Source of the DNA: Eubacteriaceae bacterium CHKCI004
GTDB lineage: Bacteria; Bacillota; Clostridia; Lachnospirales; Lachnospiraceae
Assembly: GCA_900016875.1 (NCBI GenBank)
Contig: FCNR01000028.1
Location: 91,748 to 155,747, forward strand
Direction of reading: 5' to 3'
DNA length: 64,000 nucleotides
The notes beneath the pieces are model-generated. The model saw nothing but the letters and a program-made list of their open reading frames with translations. It was not told the DNA's origin and ran no database searches. Shown here piece after piece: positions 44,754 to 53,440 of this stretch. The number at the start of each line of letters is the position of its first letter. The stretch's first letter is position 1. Position numbers and translations under genes: made by a program.

Positions 44754-46136
44754 ATGGAAAACTTTGAAAAGCTTGTATCAGAGCAGCCGCTGGTGAAGCA
44801 GATGCAGCGCCGGGAAGAAGTATTCTGGGTGAATCCACAGAAGACTTCCTTCGCGGAGAGCATGGAAGACTGCGAGCTTAACGCCGGCGACGTGGAAGAT
44901 GCACAGCAGAGACTGCTGCGGTTCGCGCCCCTCATCGAGAAATATTTTCCAGAGACAAAACCGCTGCATGGGCTGATCGAATCTCCTCTGGTGGAAATAA
45001 ACGCCATGAAAGACTATCTCAATGAGAAATACGGGGCAGCCCTTGACGGGCGGCTCTTTCTGAAAGAGGATAGTCATCTGGCCATTGCCGGTTCCGTAAA
45101 AGCCCGGGGCGGCATCTACGAGGTCCTCAATTATACAGAGAAATTGGCCAGAGACCACGGATTTCTCGGAGAGGGTGAGAGCTACGAGAAACTGGGTGGA
45201 GAGCACGGATTCCCCGGAGAGGGTGAGAACTACGAGAAGCTGGGCGAGGAAGAGGTGCGGCGCTTCCTGAACGGTTATACCATTCAGGTGGGATCCACCG
45301 GCAACCTGGGACTGAGTATCGGCATTATCAGCGCCGTGCTGGGATATAAAGTGATCGTCCACATGTCCGCCGACGCGAAGCAGTGGAAAAAGGAACTGCT
45401 CCGGAGCCATGGCGTTGTGGTGAAAGAGTACGAGGGAGACTACGGAGAAGCGGTGAAAAAAGGAAGAGAACTCTCTGACGCGGACCCTCACAGCTACTTC
45501 ATCGACGATGAGAACTCCAGAACGCTCTTTCTGGGCTACGCCACAGCGGGAGAACGGATCAAGAAACAGTTCCATGACAAAGGAATCGTCATTGATGAAG
45601 AACATCCGCTTTTTGTCTACATCCCATGCGGGGTGGGCGGTGCGCCGGGCGGCATCAGTTTCGGCCTGAAACAGGTATTCAAAGACGCCGTACACTGCTT
45701 TTTTGTGGAACCGGTGCAGGCTCCGTGCATGCTGCTGGGAATGGCTATCGGTCTCAATCATGAGATATCCGTTCAGGACATCGGACTCAGCGGCAAAACC
45801 CACGCCGACGGTCTGGCCGTGGGACGGCCTTCCGGCTTCGTGGGAACCATCATGAAAAAAATGTTCAGCGGCGGCATGACCGTCCGTGACTATAAATTAT
45901 ATGAATATATGAGAGACCTGCTGGCACAGGAGGACATTTTTCTGGAACCCAGCGCCTGCGCTGCATTTCAGGGACCGGTATTCCTGAACCGGAACCCGGA
46001 ACTGCAGGAATACATCCGGAAAAATGGTCTGGAAAATAAAATGCAGGGTGCAGTTCATGTGGTATGGGCCACAGGCGGAAGTCTGGTGCCGGAAGATATC
46101 AGAGAAGAATATATACACACAAAGCTGCCGGAGTAA
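44754..46136 (+). CDS. dsdA: D-serine ammonia-lyase (D-serine dehydratase)
   Basis: The PLP enzyme converts D-serine to pyruvate and ammonia. The 460-aa protein shows the PLP lysine in AGSVKARGG (near residue 118), the phosphate loop GSTGNLGLSIG (near 180) and YIPCGVGGAPGG (near 290). It matches the family in length once an extra tandem repeat near residues 135-166 is discounted. The start has GGAGGAAAAA. It may use D-serine from the gut or protect against its toxicity. Confidence 0.93.
   Translation: MENFEKLVSEQPLVKQMQRREEVFWVNPQKTSFAESMEDCELNAGDVEDAQQRLLRFAPLIEKYFPETKPLHGLIESPLVEINAMKDYLNEKYGAALDGRLFLKEDSHLAIAGSVKARGGIYEVLNYTEKLARDHGFLGEGESYEKLGGEHGFPGEGENYEKLGEEEVRRFLNGYTIQVGSTGNLGLSIGIISAVLGYKVIVHMSADAKQWKKELLRSHGVVVKEYEGDYGEAVKKGRELSDADPHSYFIDDENSRTLFLGYATAGERIKKQFHDKGIVIDEEHPLFVYIPCGVGGAPGGISFGLKQVFKDAVHCFFVEPVQAPCMLLGMAIGLNHEISVQDIGLSGKTHADGLAVGRPSGFVGTIMKKMFSGGMTVRDYKLYEYMRDLLAQEDIFLEPSACAAFQGPVFLNRNPELQEYIRKNGLENKMQGAVHVVWATGGSLVPEDIREEYIHTKLPE
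45156..45251 (+). repeat. 48-bp in-frame tandem duplication inside dsdA
   Basis: Two units of exactly 48 bp (45156-45203 and 45204-45251) encode HGFLGEGESYEKLGGE and HGFPGEGENYEKLGEE. They differ at only a few bases. The insertion lies between the PLP lysine and the phosphate-binding loop, in a surface-loop position. Confidence 0.93.
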
Positions 46137-46163
46137 AACGGCAGCTCGCCTATTGGAGAAAAC

Positions 46164-46937
46164 ATGTTTGACACACACATGCATACAAGTCCCTTTTCCA
46201 CAGACGCCGGAATGAAGCTTCCGGAACTGCTCAAAAGGAAACAGGAGACCGGACTGGGAATCGTTCTGACAGAGCATATGGACTATGATTTTCCGCCTCC
46301 TCTGGTCTACGAATTTTGTACCGACGACTATTTTAAAACCTATTCGCCTTACCAAAATGAAACCTTTCTTCTTGGAATAGAAATCGGTCTCCAGGGCGCT
46401 GTCTGCAAAAAAAACAGCGCCCTGATCCGCTCCTGTCCTTTTGATATGGTGATCGGCTCCATTCACGCCGTCTGTGGAAAAGATTTATACGAAAAAACTT
46501 ATTTTGAGGATTTCCCGGATAAAAAAAGTGCCTACAGCGCTTACCTGGAAACCATGTACCGCTGCATCAGAGAGTTTGATGACTTTGATACCCTGGGGCA
46601 TATGGATTACATTTGCCGGAAAGCGCCCTACGAGGACCCGCTTCTTCACTATGACGAATTCAGAGAAGAAATCGACAGAATACTAAAGCTCCTGGCAGTC
46701 AAAGAAAAATCCCTGGAAATCAACACCCGCCTTTTCGGACAGAAAGAGGCGGTACGGGAACTGGCAGTCATATGCCGGCGTTTTGTGGAGTTGGGCGGCC
46801 GCACCGTGACCATCGGATCCGACGCCCATCACACCGCAGCCATCGGCAGCTCCCTGAAGCCCGCTTACGACCTGGCGTTTCAGTGCGGAGCAGAGCCGAT
46901 GGTATACAAAAAACGCCGCCCCTGCCCGGCGGTATAA
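46164..46937 (+). CDS. HisJ-type PHP histidinol-phosphatase-like protein
   Basis: The 257-aa protein opens FDTHMHTSPFSTDAG (metal-binding histidines) and carries LTEHMDYD, GIEIGLQ, GSIHAV, LGHMDYICR and GSDAHHTAAIG, the expected PHP set of HisJ/HisK histidinol phosphatases. No other histidine gene is nearby, so it may act on another phosphoester. It begins 28 bases after dsdA and may be co-transcribed with it. Confidence 0.85.
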   Translation: MFDTHMHTSPFSTDAGMKLPELLKRKQETGLGIVLTEHMDYDFPPPLVYEFCTDDYFKTYSPYQNETFLLGIEIGLQGAVCKKNSALIRSCPFDMVIGSIHAVCGKDLYEKTYFEDFPDKKSAYSAYLETMYRCIREFDDFDTLGHMDYICRKAPYEDPLLHYDEFREEIDRILKLLAVKEKSLEINTRLFGQKEAVRELAVICRRFVELGGRTVTIGSDAHHTAAIGSSLKPAYDLAFQCGAEPMVYKKRRPCPAV

Positions 46938-46990
46938 AATCTTTCTTATATCTAATATCTAATAAAGCAAAAGCATCTTATAATGGCAGG

Positions 46991-47041
46991 ATACCTCCAA
47001 AGTAGATAGATTAAAAATCTGTTACTTTGGAGGTGTTTTGC
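46991..47041 (+). terminator. terminator after the HisJ-like gene
   Basis: ACCTCCAAAGTA and TACTTTGGAGGT (with inner GAT/ATC pairing) form a long stem followed by GTTTTGCATTTT. Confidence 0.75.
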
Positions 47042-47343
47042 ATTTTAGGGAAATGAAGCTCACGCTGGAGGAAAAGGTTATGGGGATTTTTGAATCTGGG
47101 CGTTGATATTACGGTTGTTTTCTGGATTAATGGAATTTTAACCGTACTCCGTGCTGTATATTACGATTATTTTCCTTGTTATCTTGTGTTTTCTCATGAA
47201 TCACGGTGGTATCTGCGAATATCGTTAAAAAACTGGGAATAGATTCGTCGTGAGCGCAGCTTTTGGCGAATAGCGATAGGAAACACAGGGGAAGTATGCT
47301 AAGATAGGGATAGGAATTTATTGGGTTTTACGGAGGGGATACT
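47042..47343. other. intergenic stretch with possible gene remnants
   Basis: About 300 bases without a convincing gene. Two short frames are visible: a 17-codon ORF MKLTLEEKVMGIFESGR (47053-47106) and a 50-codon frame opened by TTG at 47090 and ending at 47242 with aromatic-rich content. Both lack good ribosome binding sites and look like fragments of degraded genes. Nothing else recognised. Confidence 0.4.
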
Positions 47344-47757
47344 ATGATTGATCACATACCATCTCAATCAGCTATGATTGAATTACTCGGACAATCTTTG
47401 TTTGAGGTTTGGCAAAAATTATGCTTGGTCATTGATGAAAAATACGAAATGGAACGATTATGGAATACTGGCGGTAAGAACTGGGCTTATGAGTATAAAT
47501 ATCGCAGAGGTGGCAAAACACTTTGTGCTTTGTATGCTAAAAGTAATTGCGTGGGTTTCATGATTATTTTTGGCAAAAATGAAAGGGCAAAATTTGAAGC
47601 GATACGCGATACCCTTTCGGAGTCCGTTTGTAAGAGATACGATGAGGCTGAAACATATCATGATGGGAAATGGGTTATGTTTGAGCCGACAGATACGGCT
47701 GAATTTGATGACTATATGAAATTATTAGCTATTAAAAGGAAACCAAATCGGAAATAA
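47344..47757 (+). CDS. DUF3788 family protein
   Basis: A 137-aa cytoplasmic protein with the DUF3788 pattern: a KYEMERLWNTGGKNWAYEYK stretch near residue 36, GGKTLCALYAKSNCVGFMII and a late YHDGKWVMF. The family has no assigned biochemical function. The start has GGAGGGG. Lower GC content than the neighbours suggests possible transfer together with the next gene. Confidence 0.75.
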   Translation: MIDHIPSQSAMIELLGQSLFEVWQKLCLVIDEKYEMERLWNTGGKNWAYEYKYRRGGKTLCALYAKSNCVGFMIIFGKNERAKFEAIRDTLSESVCKRYDEAETYHDGKWVMFEPTDTAEFDDYMKLLAIKRKPNRK

Positions 47758-47785
47758 CAAATGCAGTTTTGGGGAGGTGTGAAAA

Positions 47786-48193
47786 ATGACAACTTCAAAT
47801 ATAAAAGCCCGTATTCCCTGCGACATTCATAAAGTGTGGGAAGTTGTTACGGATGTTGAGCATTACACATGGCGCAGTGATTTGAGCAGAACAGAAGTCA
47901 TAAATGATAAGCAGTTTATTGAATACACCAAAGAAGATTATCCGACCACCTTTACGATCACTGCCACGGAACCATATAAGTGTTGGGAATTTGATATGGA
48001 AAACAGCAACATGGAAGGACACTGGATTGGTATTTTTACTTCCAGAGATGGTGAAACAGAGATTGACTTTACAGAGCATGTAACAGTGAAAAAATTTTTT
48101 ATGAAACCTTTTGTAAAGTCTTATTTAAAAAAGCAACAAGCTCAATTTGTCTCTGATTTGAGAAAAGCGGTATCGTACTTAACAGAGGAATAA
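47786..48193 (+). CDS. SRPBCC-fold protein (polyketide cyclase/START-like)
   Basis: A 135-aa protein starting ATG after GGGAGGTG, with the SRPBCC/helix-grip opening SNIKARIPCDIHKVWEVVTD, then a SDLSRTEV strand and the C-terminal long helix region ending KAVSYL. Such proteins bind hydrophobic ligands; the ligand is unknown. It is AT-rich like its upstream neighbour, and the two probably form a small accessory operon. Confidence 0.8.
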   Translation: MTTSNIKARIPCDIHKVWEVVTDVEHYTWRSDLSRTEVINDKQFIEYTKEDYPTTFTITATEPYKCWEFDMENSNMEGHWIGIFTSRDGETEIDFTEHVTVKKFFMKPFVKSYLKKQQAQFVSDLRKAVSYLTEE

Positions 48194-48243
48194 AATAGAA
48201 TTCATATAACTGAATAACCGCTGCCCTCACAGCAGTGCCACCG

Positions 48244-48281
48244 AGCAGGAAATCTCAAAACGGACTTCCTGCTTTTTCTTT
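48244..48281 (+). terminator. terminator after the SRPBCC gene
   Basis: AGCAGGAA and TTCCTGCT form a stem followed by TTTTCTTTTG. The remaining ~300 bases to 48580 are AT-rich with no gene. Confidence 0.85.
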
Positions 48282-48581
48282 TGTCTCTGATGTTACATCG
48301 AGTTGGATAGATTCAGACTGTAGCGGACAGCTCAAAATTTTCCCCAATATTATTTGATATTTTTTAAAATATTATGTGGATTCCTGTGCCGGATTGGTAC
48401 TTATAAATTAGACAGATATCTGTCCGGTGGAAGTAGGTAGATGTTTATTTAGTGAAAATAGATGGACTTTTGTCCGATGTTTTCATACAATATATGCAGT
48501 AAATGTATTACATATCTGTCGTAAAAATTTATGAAAAGCAGAGGCAACCAAGAAGCATGTGTGAAGAAATATGAAAAAAAT

Positions 48582-48643
48582 CTAGTGTACCGTCTCATTC
48601 ATTCTGCGTCATTCAGCGAATTCTAAATGATACAGTACACTAG
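48582..48643. repeat. 62-base inverted repeat before the first sigma-factor gene
   Basis: CTAGTGTAC with the following CGTCTCATT pairs with AATGATACA and GTACACTAG, enclosing an asymmetric loop. It lies 38 bases before the sigma gene and lacks a T-run, so it may be an operator, a riboregulatory stem or a miniature-element trace. The second sigma gene has no equivalent. Confidence 0.55.
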
Positions 48644-48681
48644 TTTGAAAGTACACATTCAGACATCACGGAGGTGAGGAG

Positions 48682-49239
48682 ATGGAGGATAAAGATATCA
48701 TCGCTTTGTACTGGGAGCGGTCAGAAAGAGCAATCGAGGAAACGGATATCAAGTATGGAAGGTTGTGCCGCAGTATATCCATGGGGATTGTAGATGACAG
48801 GAGAGACAGCGAGGAAGTTATCAATGACAGCTGGCTGGCGGTGTGGAATACGCTGCCGCCGCAGTGGCCGAAGCTTTTTAAAGCATATGTCTGCCGGATT
48901 GTCAAAAATCTTTCCCTGAAGAGATTTACCCATAACCATGCATTGAAAAGAAAATGTGTATACGAGCAGTCGCTGGAAGAGCTGAACGACTGTGCGGGAC
49001 ATGGAGCGGCCATTGACGATGCGGTGATGAAAGAGGAACTGGTAAAAACGGTCAGCCGGTTTCTGGGAGATCTCTCGGATAATAACCGGGATATCTTTCT
49101 GGAAAGGTACTGGTTTGCCAGTTCCCTGGAAGAGATCGCGGGACGGCACGGCATTTCAAAGAAAACTGCGTCCATGCGGCTTTCAAGAATCCGGGAGCAG
49201 CTGAAAAAATATCTTCGGAAGGAGGGCTATGACTTATGA
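48682..49239 (+). CDS. ECF-like sigma-70 family sigma factor, copy 1
   Basis: The 185-aa protein has a sigma region 2 (residues ~25-85, DSEEVINDSWLAVWNTLPPQ) and region 4 (~125-180, ASSLEEIAGRHGISKKTASM then RLSRIREQLKKYL) and lacks regions 1.1 and 3, like ECF sigma factors. It starts at the ATG behind CGGAGGTGAGGAG. The last codons overlap the sensor gene by 4 bases, the standard arrangement of a sigma factor with its membrane regulator. Confidence 0.88.
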   Translation: MEDKDIIALYWERSERAIEETDIKYGRLCRSISMGIVDDRRDSEEVINDSWLAVWNTLPPQWPKLFKAYVCRIVKNLSLKRFTHNHALKRKCVYEQSLEELNDCAGHGAAIDDAVMKEELVKTVSRFLGDLSDNNRDIFLERYWFASSLEEIAGRHGISKKTASMRLSRIREQLKKYLRKEGYDL

Positions 49240-50615
49240 CTGGAAAGGATTTATATGAGGCCATCCATCAATGTGACGACGAATATATCGAAAAAACGGC
49301 AGAAAGGATAGAAAAAAATCTGGAGAAAAGGAGTCTGTCTTCGAAGGGAGTTATCCCCCGCCTGTGGAGACACAGCGCCGCCTTCCGGACAGCCGCTGCG
49401 ATCTTTCTGTGTATCGTGGCATTGGGAATGGGAGTATCGGTTCTTGCTACGGCGTCGGATGCCTTTCGGGAGTGGCTGTTCGATATGTTTTCCGGCCATG
49501 AGGTGACAGAATTACATATTGGCAGCGAAGGTGGTGCAGAAGAGCCAGGTGACACAGACGAGCCAGCGAGTACGAAGGAAACCAGCGGTGAAACCAGCCA
49601 GCCGGATATTCCGGCGGATGAGAACCACAGAATTTCGCTGAAAGATAATATGCTTGTGTTTGGAGATAAGGAAACGGTCGTAGCAGAAACCCATTACGAC
49701 GAGGAGACAGAAAATGTGAAAATTGACCGCGTATATGGAATACAGGGAAATGGGTTGAAAGAACTGCCGGTGTATTCTTTCCAGGGTGAATATGATGGCG
49801 TGCTTTTTTCCTTTGAATATGCAATTTGTCATCAGGAAATCCATGGCTTTAATCTGGAAGGAGCCATAAATGAGGTTTTCTCTTACTTCGACGAGAAATC
49901 CGTTTATGTACAGCTGATGGATGATGGAGAAAATTATAAAGAATGTATCGCAAAACTAGATCTGGAAACCGGAATAATGGAAAAGCTGTCCAGTGACAAA
50001 GTATATGCGAACTGTACGATGTCTCCCGGCGGAAAAGTAATCTTATGTAATTACCGGGCAGATGGGTATTGGACCGTTTTTGATCTTAAAGAAAAAACGG
50101 AGAAAAGGATAGAAGCAATCAATGCTTATACCCGAGGTGATGAAATAGAATTTCTTGATGATACTACGATTCTTACTTTTGGTGAAGATTTGTTGGAAAA
50201 AACGGATGACGGAATCCGGACACAGGCGCAGACTTGCAAAGTGGACCTTCGCACCGGTCAGGTGCTGGAAACCTATACGGGATATGGAGAAGCAGGTATG
50301 GAGTGGAACAGTTCTGTGAAAAAGAATACCCTGGAGCTGACCAATATTGTCACGGGAGAAACATTTTCTATTGAAGGAGCTGACAAAAACACACATTTTC
50401 TGGGAAAAGCGGGAGATTATGCGATGTATGGTGATAAGGAGGAAAACAATTCGCCATATTTTCTGGTAAATCTGGCAAAGAAAACTTTTATGAAAATTGA
50501 TGTACCACAGGAAATGCATTTTGATGTGGAAATGTATCTGGCAGGTGCAGAGAAAAAACTTCTGCTGGCCAATGAAACGGAAGCGTATATTGTGGATGTG
50601 AGTGAGTTGGAGTGA
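49236..50615 (+). CDS. membrane-anchored sigma-factor regulator/sensor, copy 1
   Basis: The 459-aa protein has a short cytoplasmic N-terminus (~45 aa, candidate sigma-binding region), one membrane helix (residues ~50-70, TAAAIFLCIVALGMGVSVLA) and a linker rich in Glu/Thr/Ser. The large extracellular domain is probably a beta-propeller (repeated blades with VFGDKETVVAE, LCNYRADGYWTVFDL and similar). No recognised anti-sigma zinc motif is present. Gene overlap with the sigma factor suggests it controls that factor. Its outer domain differs strongly from copy 2. Confidence 0.7.
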   Translation: MTGKDLYEAIHQCDDEYIEKTAERIEKNLEKRSLSSKGVIPRLWRHSAAFRTAAAIFLCIVALGMGVSVLATASDAFREWLFDMFSGHEVTELHIGSEGGAEEPGDTDEPASTKETSGETSQPDIPADENHRISLKDNMLVFGDKETVVAETHYDEETENVKIDRVYGIQGNGLKELPVYSFQGEYDGVLFSFEYAICHQEIHGFNLEGAINEVFSYFDEKSVYVQLMDDGENYKECIAKLDLETGIMEKLSSDKVYANCTMSPGGKVILCNYRADGYWTVFDLKEKTEKRIEAINAYTRGDEIEFLDDTTILTFGEDLLEKTDDGIRTQAQTCKVDLRTGQVLETYTGYGEAGMEWNSSVKKNTLELTNIVTGETFSIEGADKNTHFLGKAGDYAMYGDKEENNSPYFLVNLAKKTFMKIDVPQEMHFDVEMYLAGAEKKLLLANETEAYIVDVSELE

Positions 50616-50714
50616 AATAAAATTCATTTATGACAGTAAATGTATAATTCTCATTTTAATTTATCGAATTCCATAGGTTTAAAGTGCACATTCAAACATC
50701 ACGGAGGTGAGGAG

Positions 50715-51272
50715 ATGGAGGATAAAGATATCATCGCTTTGTACTGGGAGCGGTCAGAAAGAGCAATCGAGGAAACGGATATCAAGTATGGAAAGTTGTG
50801 CCGCAGTATATCCATGGGAATTGTGGATGACAGGAGAGACAGCGAGGAAGTTATCAATGACAGCTGGCTGGCAGTATGGAATACGCTGCCGCCGCAGTGG
50901 CCAAAGCTTTTTAAAGCGTATGTGTGCCGGATTGTCAAAAATCTTTCCCTGAAGAGATTTACCCATAACCATGCATTGAAAAGAAAATGTGTATACGAGC
51001 AGTCGCTGGAAGAGCTGAACGACTGCGCGGGACATGGAGCAGCCATTGACGATGCGGTGATGAAAGAGGAACTGGTAAAAACGGTCAGCCGGTTTCTGGG
51101 AGATCTCTCGGATAATAACCGGGATATCTTTCTGGAAAGGTACTGGTTTGCCAGCTCGCTGGAAGAGATTGCGGAGCGGCATGACATTTCAAAGAAAACC
51201 GCATCCATGCGGCTTTCAAGAATCCGGGAGCAGCTGAAAAAATATCTTCGGAAGGAGGGCTATGACTTATGA
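50715..51272 (+). CDS. ECF-like sigma-70 family sigma factor, copy 2
   Basis: A 185-aa near-identical paralogue of the sigma factor at 48682 (for example Lys in place of Arg near residue 27 and AERHD for AGRHG near residue 150). The true start is the ATG at 50715 with the same CGGAGGTGAGGAG site; a longer in-frame start at 50640 lacks one. Overlaps its sensor gene by 4 bases. Confidence 0.88.
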   Translation: MEDKDIIALYWERSERAIEETDIKYGKLCRSISMGIVDDRRDSEEVINDSWLAVWNTLPPQWPKLFKAYVCRIVKNLSLKRFTHNHALKRKCVYEQSLEELNDCAGHGAAIDDAVMKEELVKTVSRFLGDLSDNNRDIFLERYWFASSLEEIAERHDISKKTASMRLSRIREQLKKYLRKEGYDL

Positions 51273-52672
51273 CGGGAAAGGATTTATATGAAGCCATCCA
51301 TCAATGTGACGACGAATATATCGAGAAGACAGCAGAAAGAATAGAAAAGAATCTGAGCAGAAAAAGTCCGTCCCCGAAGGGATTTATCCCTCGCTTGTGG
51401 AGACACAGCGCCGCCTTCCGGACGGTCGCTGCGATCTTTCTGTGTATCGTGGCATTGGGAATGGGAGTATCGGTTCTTGCTACGGCGTCGGATGCCTTCC
51501 GGGAGTGGCTGTTCGATATGTTTTCTGGCCACGAGGTGACGGAGCTACATATTGGCAGCGAAGGCGATGCGGAAGAGCCAGGTGCCACGGACGAACCAGC
51601 GGGTACGAAAGAAGGCAACGGCGAAACAAGTCAGCCGGATATCCCGGCGGATGAGAACCAGATGCTTTCACTGGAGGAAGGAATGCAGATTTATGGAGTG
51701 AATGAAAGCTTTGTCTGCAAGGTGCATTACGAGAATGACGGAGAAGATGAAATCGTCGATAAAGTCTACGCCATTCAGGGCAATGGACTGCGGGAACTGC
51801 CGGTGTATTCATTCCAGGGAGAGTATGACGGCGTGCCGTACTCTTTTGAGTATGCTGTTATCGGAAACGAAGTGCTGGGATTTAACGGAACGGGGGATTT
51901 TACAAGACTGTTTCATTACAAAAATGGAGATATCGTTTATGCGGATTTGTGCCATGTGGGAGAAGACACCATTGTGCAGAAGGAGTGCCTGGTGGAGATC
52001 AATCTTCGGACAGAGAAAGTGACAAAAATCTCCAACGATAAAATGATATGCAACTTCCTGATGTCGCCGGATGGAAAGATCATTCTGTGCAACCATCGCT
52101 CTGATGAATATTGGTCTGTGTTTGATATAGCGGCCCGGACGGAGAAAAGGATAGACAGCCTGCTGTGGTATCTTCACACAGATGAGATCAAGTTTCTGGA
52201 TACCTACACAGTGCTGGCGTATGGAGATCCCATTGAAACAAAAATGCCGGACGGTTCTTTCTGGATGGATTCGCAGACCTATAAGATTGACCTTCATACC
52301 GGAGAAATTCTGGAGAAATATCCGGGTGCCTCAGACCTTGATCTGGAATGGGATTATAAGACAGAAGGCAATACGCTGCGGTTTGATAATATTGTCACCG
52401 GAGAATCCTTTACCATAGATGGAGTCGATAAAAATGTGGGTATATTAAGCGGCACAGGAAGTTATTTTTTGTTCGGTTACGATGAAGATGACGGAGATCA
52501 GCCGGGATCAGCATACTGTCTTGTGAATCTGGATCAGCAGACTTTCATGAAAATACATATACCAAAAGAATTGTATTTTGATGTGGAAATGTATTTGACA
52601 GTCAGTGAGAAGAAACTGCTGCTTACCAACGGTACTGAGGCCTACATCGTGGATGTGAGCGAACTGGGGTGA
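51269..52672 (+). CDS. membrane-anchored sigma-factor regulator/sensor, copy 2
   Basis: A 467-aa paralogue of the sensor at 49236. The first ~125 residues (cytoplasmic part, membrane helix and start of the linker) are nearly the same, while the extracellular propeller-like domain is clearly diverged (for example EGMQIYGVNESFVCKVHYEN near residue 135). That is the pattern expected if the two copies kept one output but gained different inputs. Confidence 0.7.
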   Translation: MTGKDLYEAIHQCDDEYIEKTAERIEKNLSRKSPSPKGFIPRLWRHSAAFRTVAAIFLCIVALGMGVSVLATASDAFREWLFDMFSGHEVTELHIGSEGDAEEPGATDEPAGTKEGNGETSQPDIPADENQMLSLEEGMQIYGVNESFVCKVHYENDGEDEIVDKVYAIQGNGLRELPVYSFQGEYDGVPYSFEYAVIGNEVLGFNGTGDFTRLFHYKNGDIVYADLCHVGEDTIVQKECLVEINLRTEKVTKISNDKMICNFLMSPDGKIILCNHRSDEYWSVFDIAARTEKRIDSLLWYLHTDEIKFLDTYTVLAYGDPIETKMPDGSFWMDSQTYKIDLHTGEILEKYPGASDLDLEWDYKTEGNTLRFDNIVTGESFTIDGVDKNVGILSGTGSYFLFGYDEDDGDQPGSAYCLVNLDQQTFMKIHIPKELYFDVEMYLTVSEKKLLLTNGTEAYIVDVSELG

Positions 52673-52826
52673 GAGTAAACGAATTATAATAAAATCTAGT
52701 GAATCTCAAAAAAATGTAACCTTTTTTAGCCGAGATCGGTCTAATAAGTGAAAGAACATTCCGGAATGTTTCCTTCGATATCAGAACCGCATTTGCAAAG
52801 AAGGCGCTCCTGCGCGAAACGGTTCT

Positions 52827-52850
52827 CATACGGGACAGGATTCCCGTATG
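52827..52850 (+). repeat. hairpin covering the ATG of the third sigma gene
   Basis: CATACGGGA (52827-52835) and TCCCGTATG (52842-52850) are a perfect inverted repeat and the ATG at 52848 is part of the second arm. It could block that start codon in the mRNA or be an operator. Confidence 0.6.
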
Positions 52851-53411
52851 GATTCATATGAGAGAAAAGAGGTGTTGGGCTTGGACGGTTCAAATGAACA
52901 AATGAATCATCTGGTCAGAAAAGCAATTCGCGGCAATGCAGAAGCTTATGGGCAGCTAATCGAATATTATAAGGAATATCTTTATAAAACAGCCTTTTTG
53001 CTCGTAAATAATCAGGAGCAGGCGCTGGACCTTGTGGGCGAGACGATCCTGAAAGGTTTCCAGTTTGTACATAAGGTGAAAAAACCGGAATATTTTAAGA
53101 CATGGCTGACAAAAATTCTGATCAATGCTGCTCATGACTGTTATCGGAAATATCCGCAGATGGAAGATATTGATGCTTTGACGGGGATGGAGGCAGCGGA
53201 CCCGGGAGCGGGATTATCCATGGAGGAGAAAATGGATTTGAATCATGCTGTGAGCCTTCTTCCGGATAAATACAGGACTGTCATTATATTGAAATATTTC
53301 GATGAAATGACGATTCGCGAGATTGCCTTTGCCATGGGAATACCGGAAGGCTCCGTCAAAGCGTATCTGCACAGGGCGAAAGAAGAACTTCGGAAACGAA
53401 TAGCCTTTTAG
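52848..53411 (+). CDS. ECF sigma factor (SigV/SigW-like)
   Basis: This 187-aa ECF sigma factor has region 2 (ALDLVGETILKGFQFVHKVK near residue 62) and region 4 (LPDKYRTVIILKYFDEMTIR, then EIAFAMGIPEGSVKAYLHRA). The start is ambiguous. The ATG at 52848 lies in a hairpin without a clear ribosome binding site, while a TTG at 52881 follows AGAGGTG. It is not a copy of the two upstream sigma factors. A DUF4179 protein follows directly and is its probable regulator. Confidence 0.88.
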   Translation: MDSYERKEVLGLDGSNEQMNHLVRKAIRGNAEAYGQLIEYYKEYLYKTAFLLVNNQEQALDLVGETILKGFQFVHKVKKPEYFKTWLTKILINAAHDCYRKYPQMEDIDALTGMEAADPGAGLSMEEKMDLNHAVSLLPDKYRTVIILKYFDEMTIREIAFAMGIPEGSVKAYLHRAKEELRKRIAF

Positions 53412-53440
53412 GAATGTTTACATTTAAGGAGGAATCACGG

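Larger units (their letters stand above)
48648..52672 (+). repeat. tandem duplication of a sigma factor/membrane sensor cassette
   Basis: Two cassettes with a period of 2,033 bp: sigma genes at 48682 and 50715 and sensor genes at 49236 and 51269. Similarity runs from about 30 bases before each sigma gene (CATCACGGAGGTGAGGAG) through the sensor N-terminal and transmembrane regions, then falls abruptly in the extracellular domains. The sigma proteins differ at only a handful of residues. Confidence 0.93.

Noticed and set aside
44778..45803. 341-aa minus-strand frame opposite dsdA
   Set aside because: Composition is that of a shadow frame and dsdA on the other strand has a full set of catalytic motifs.
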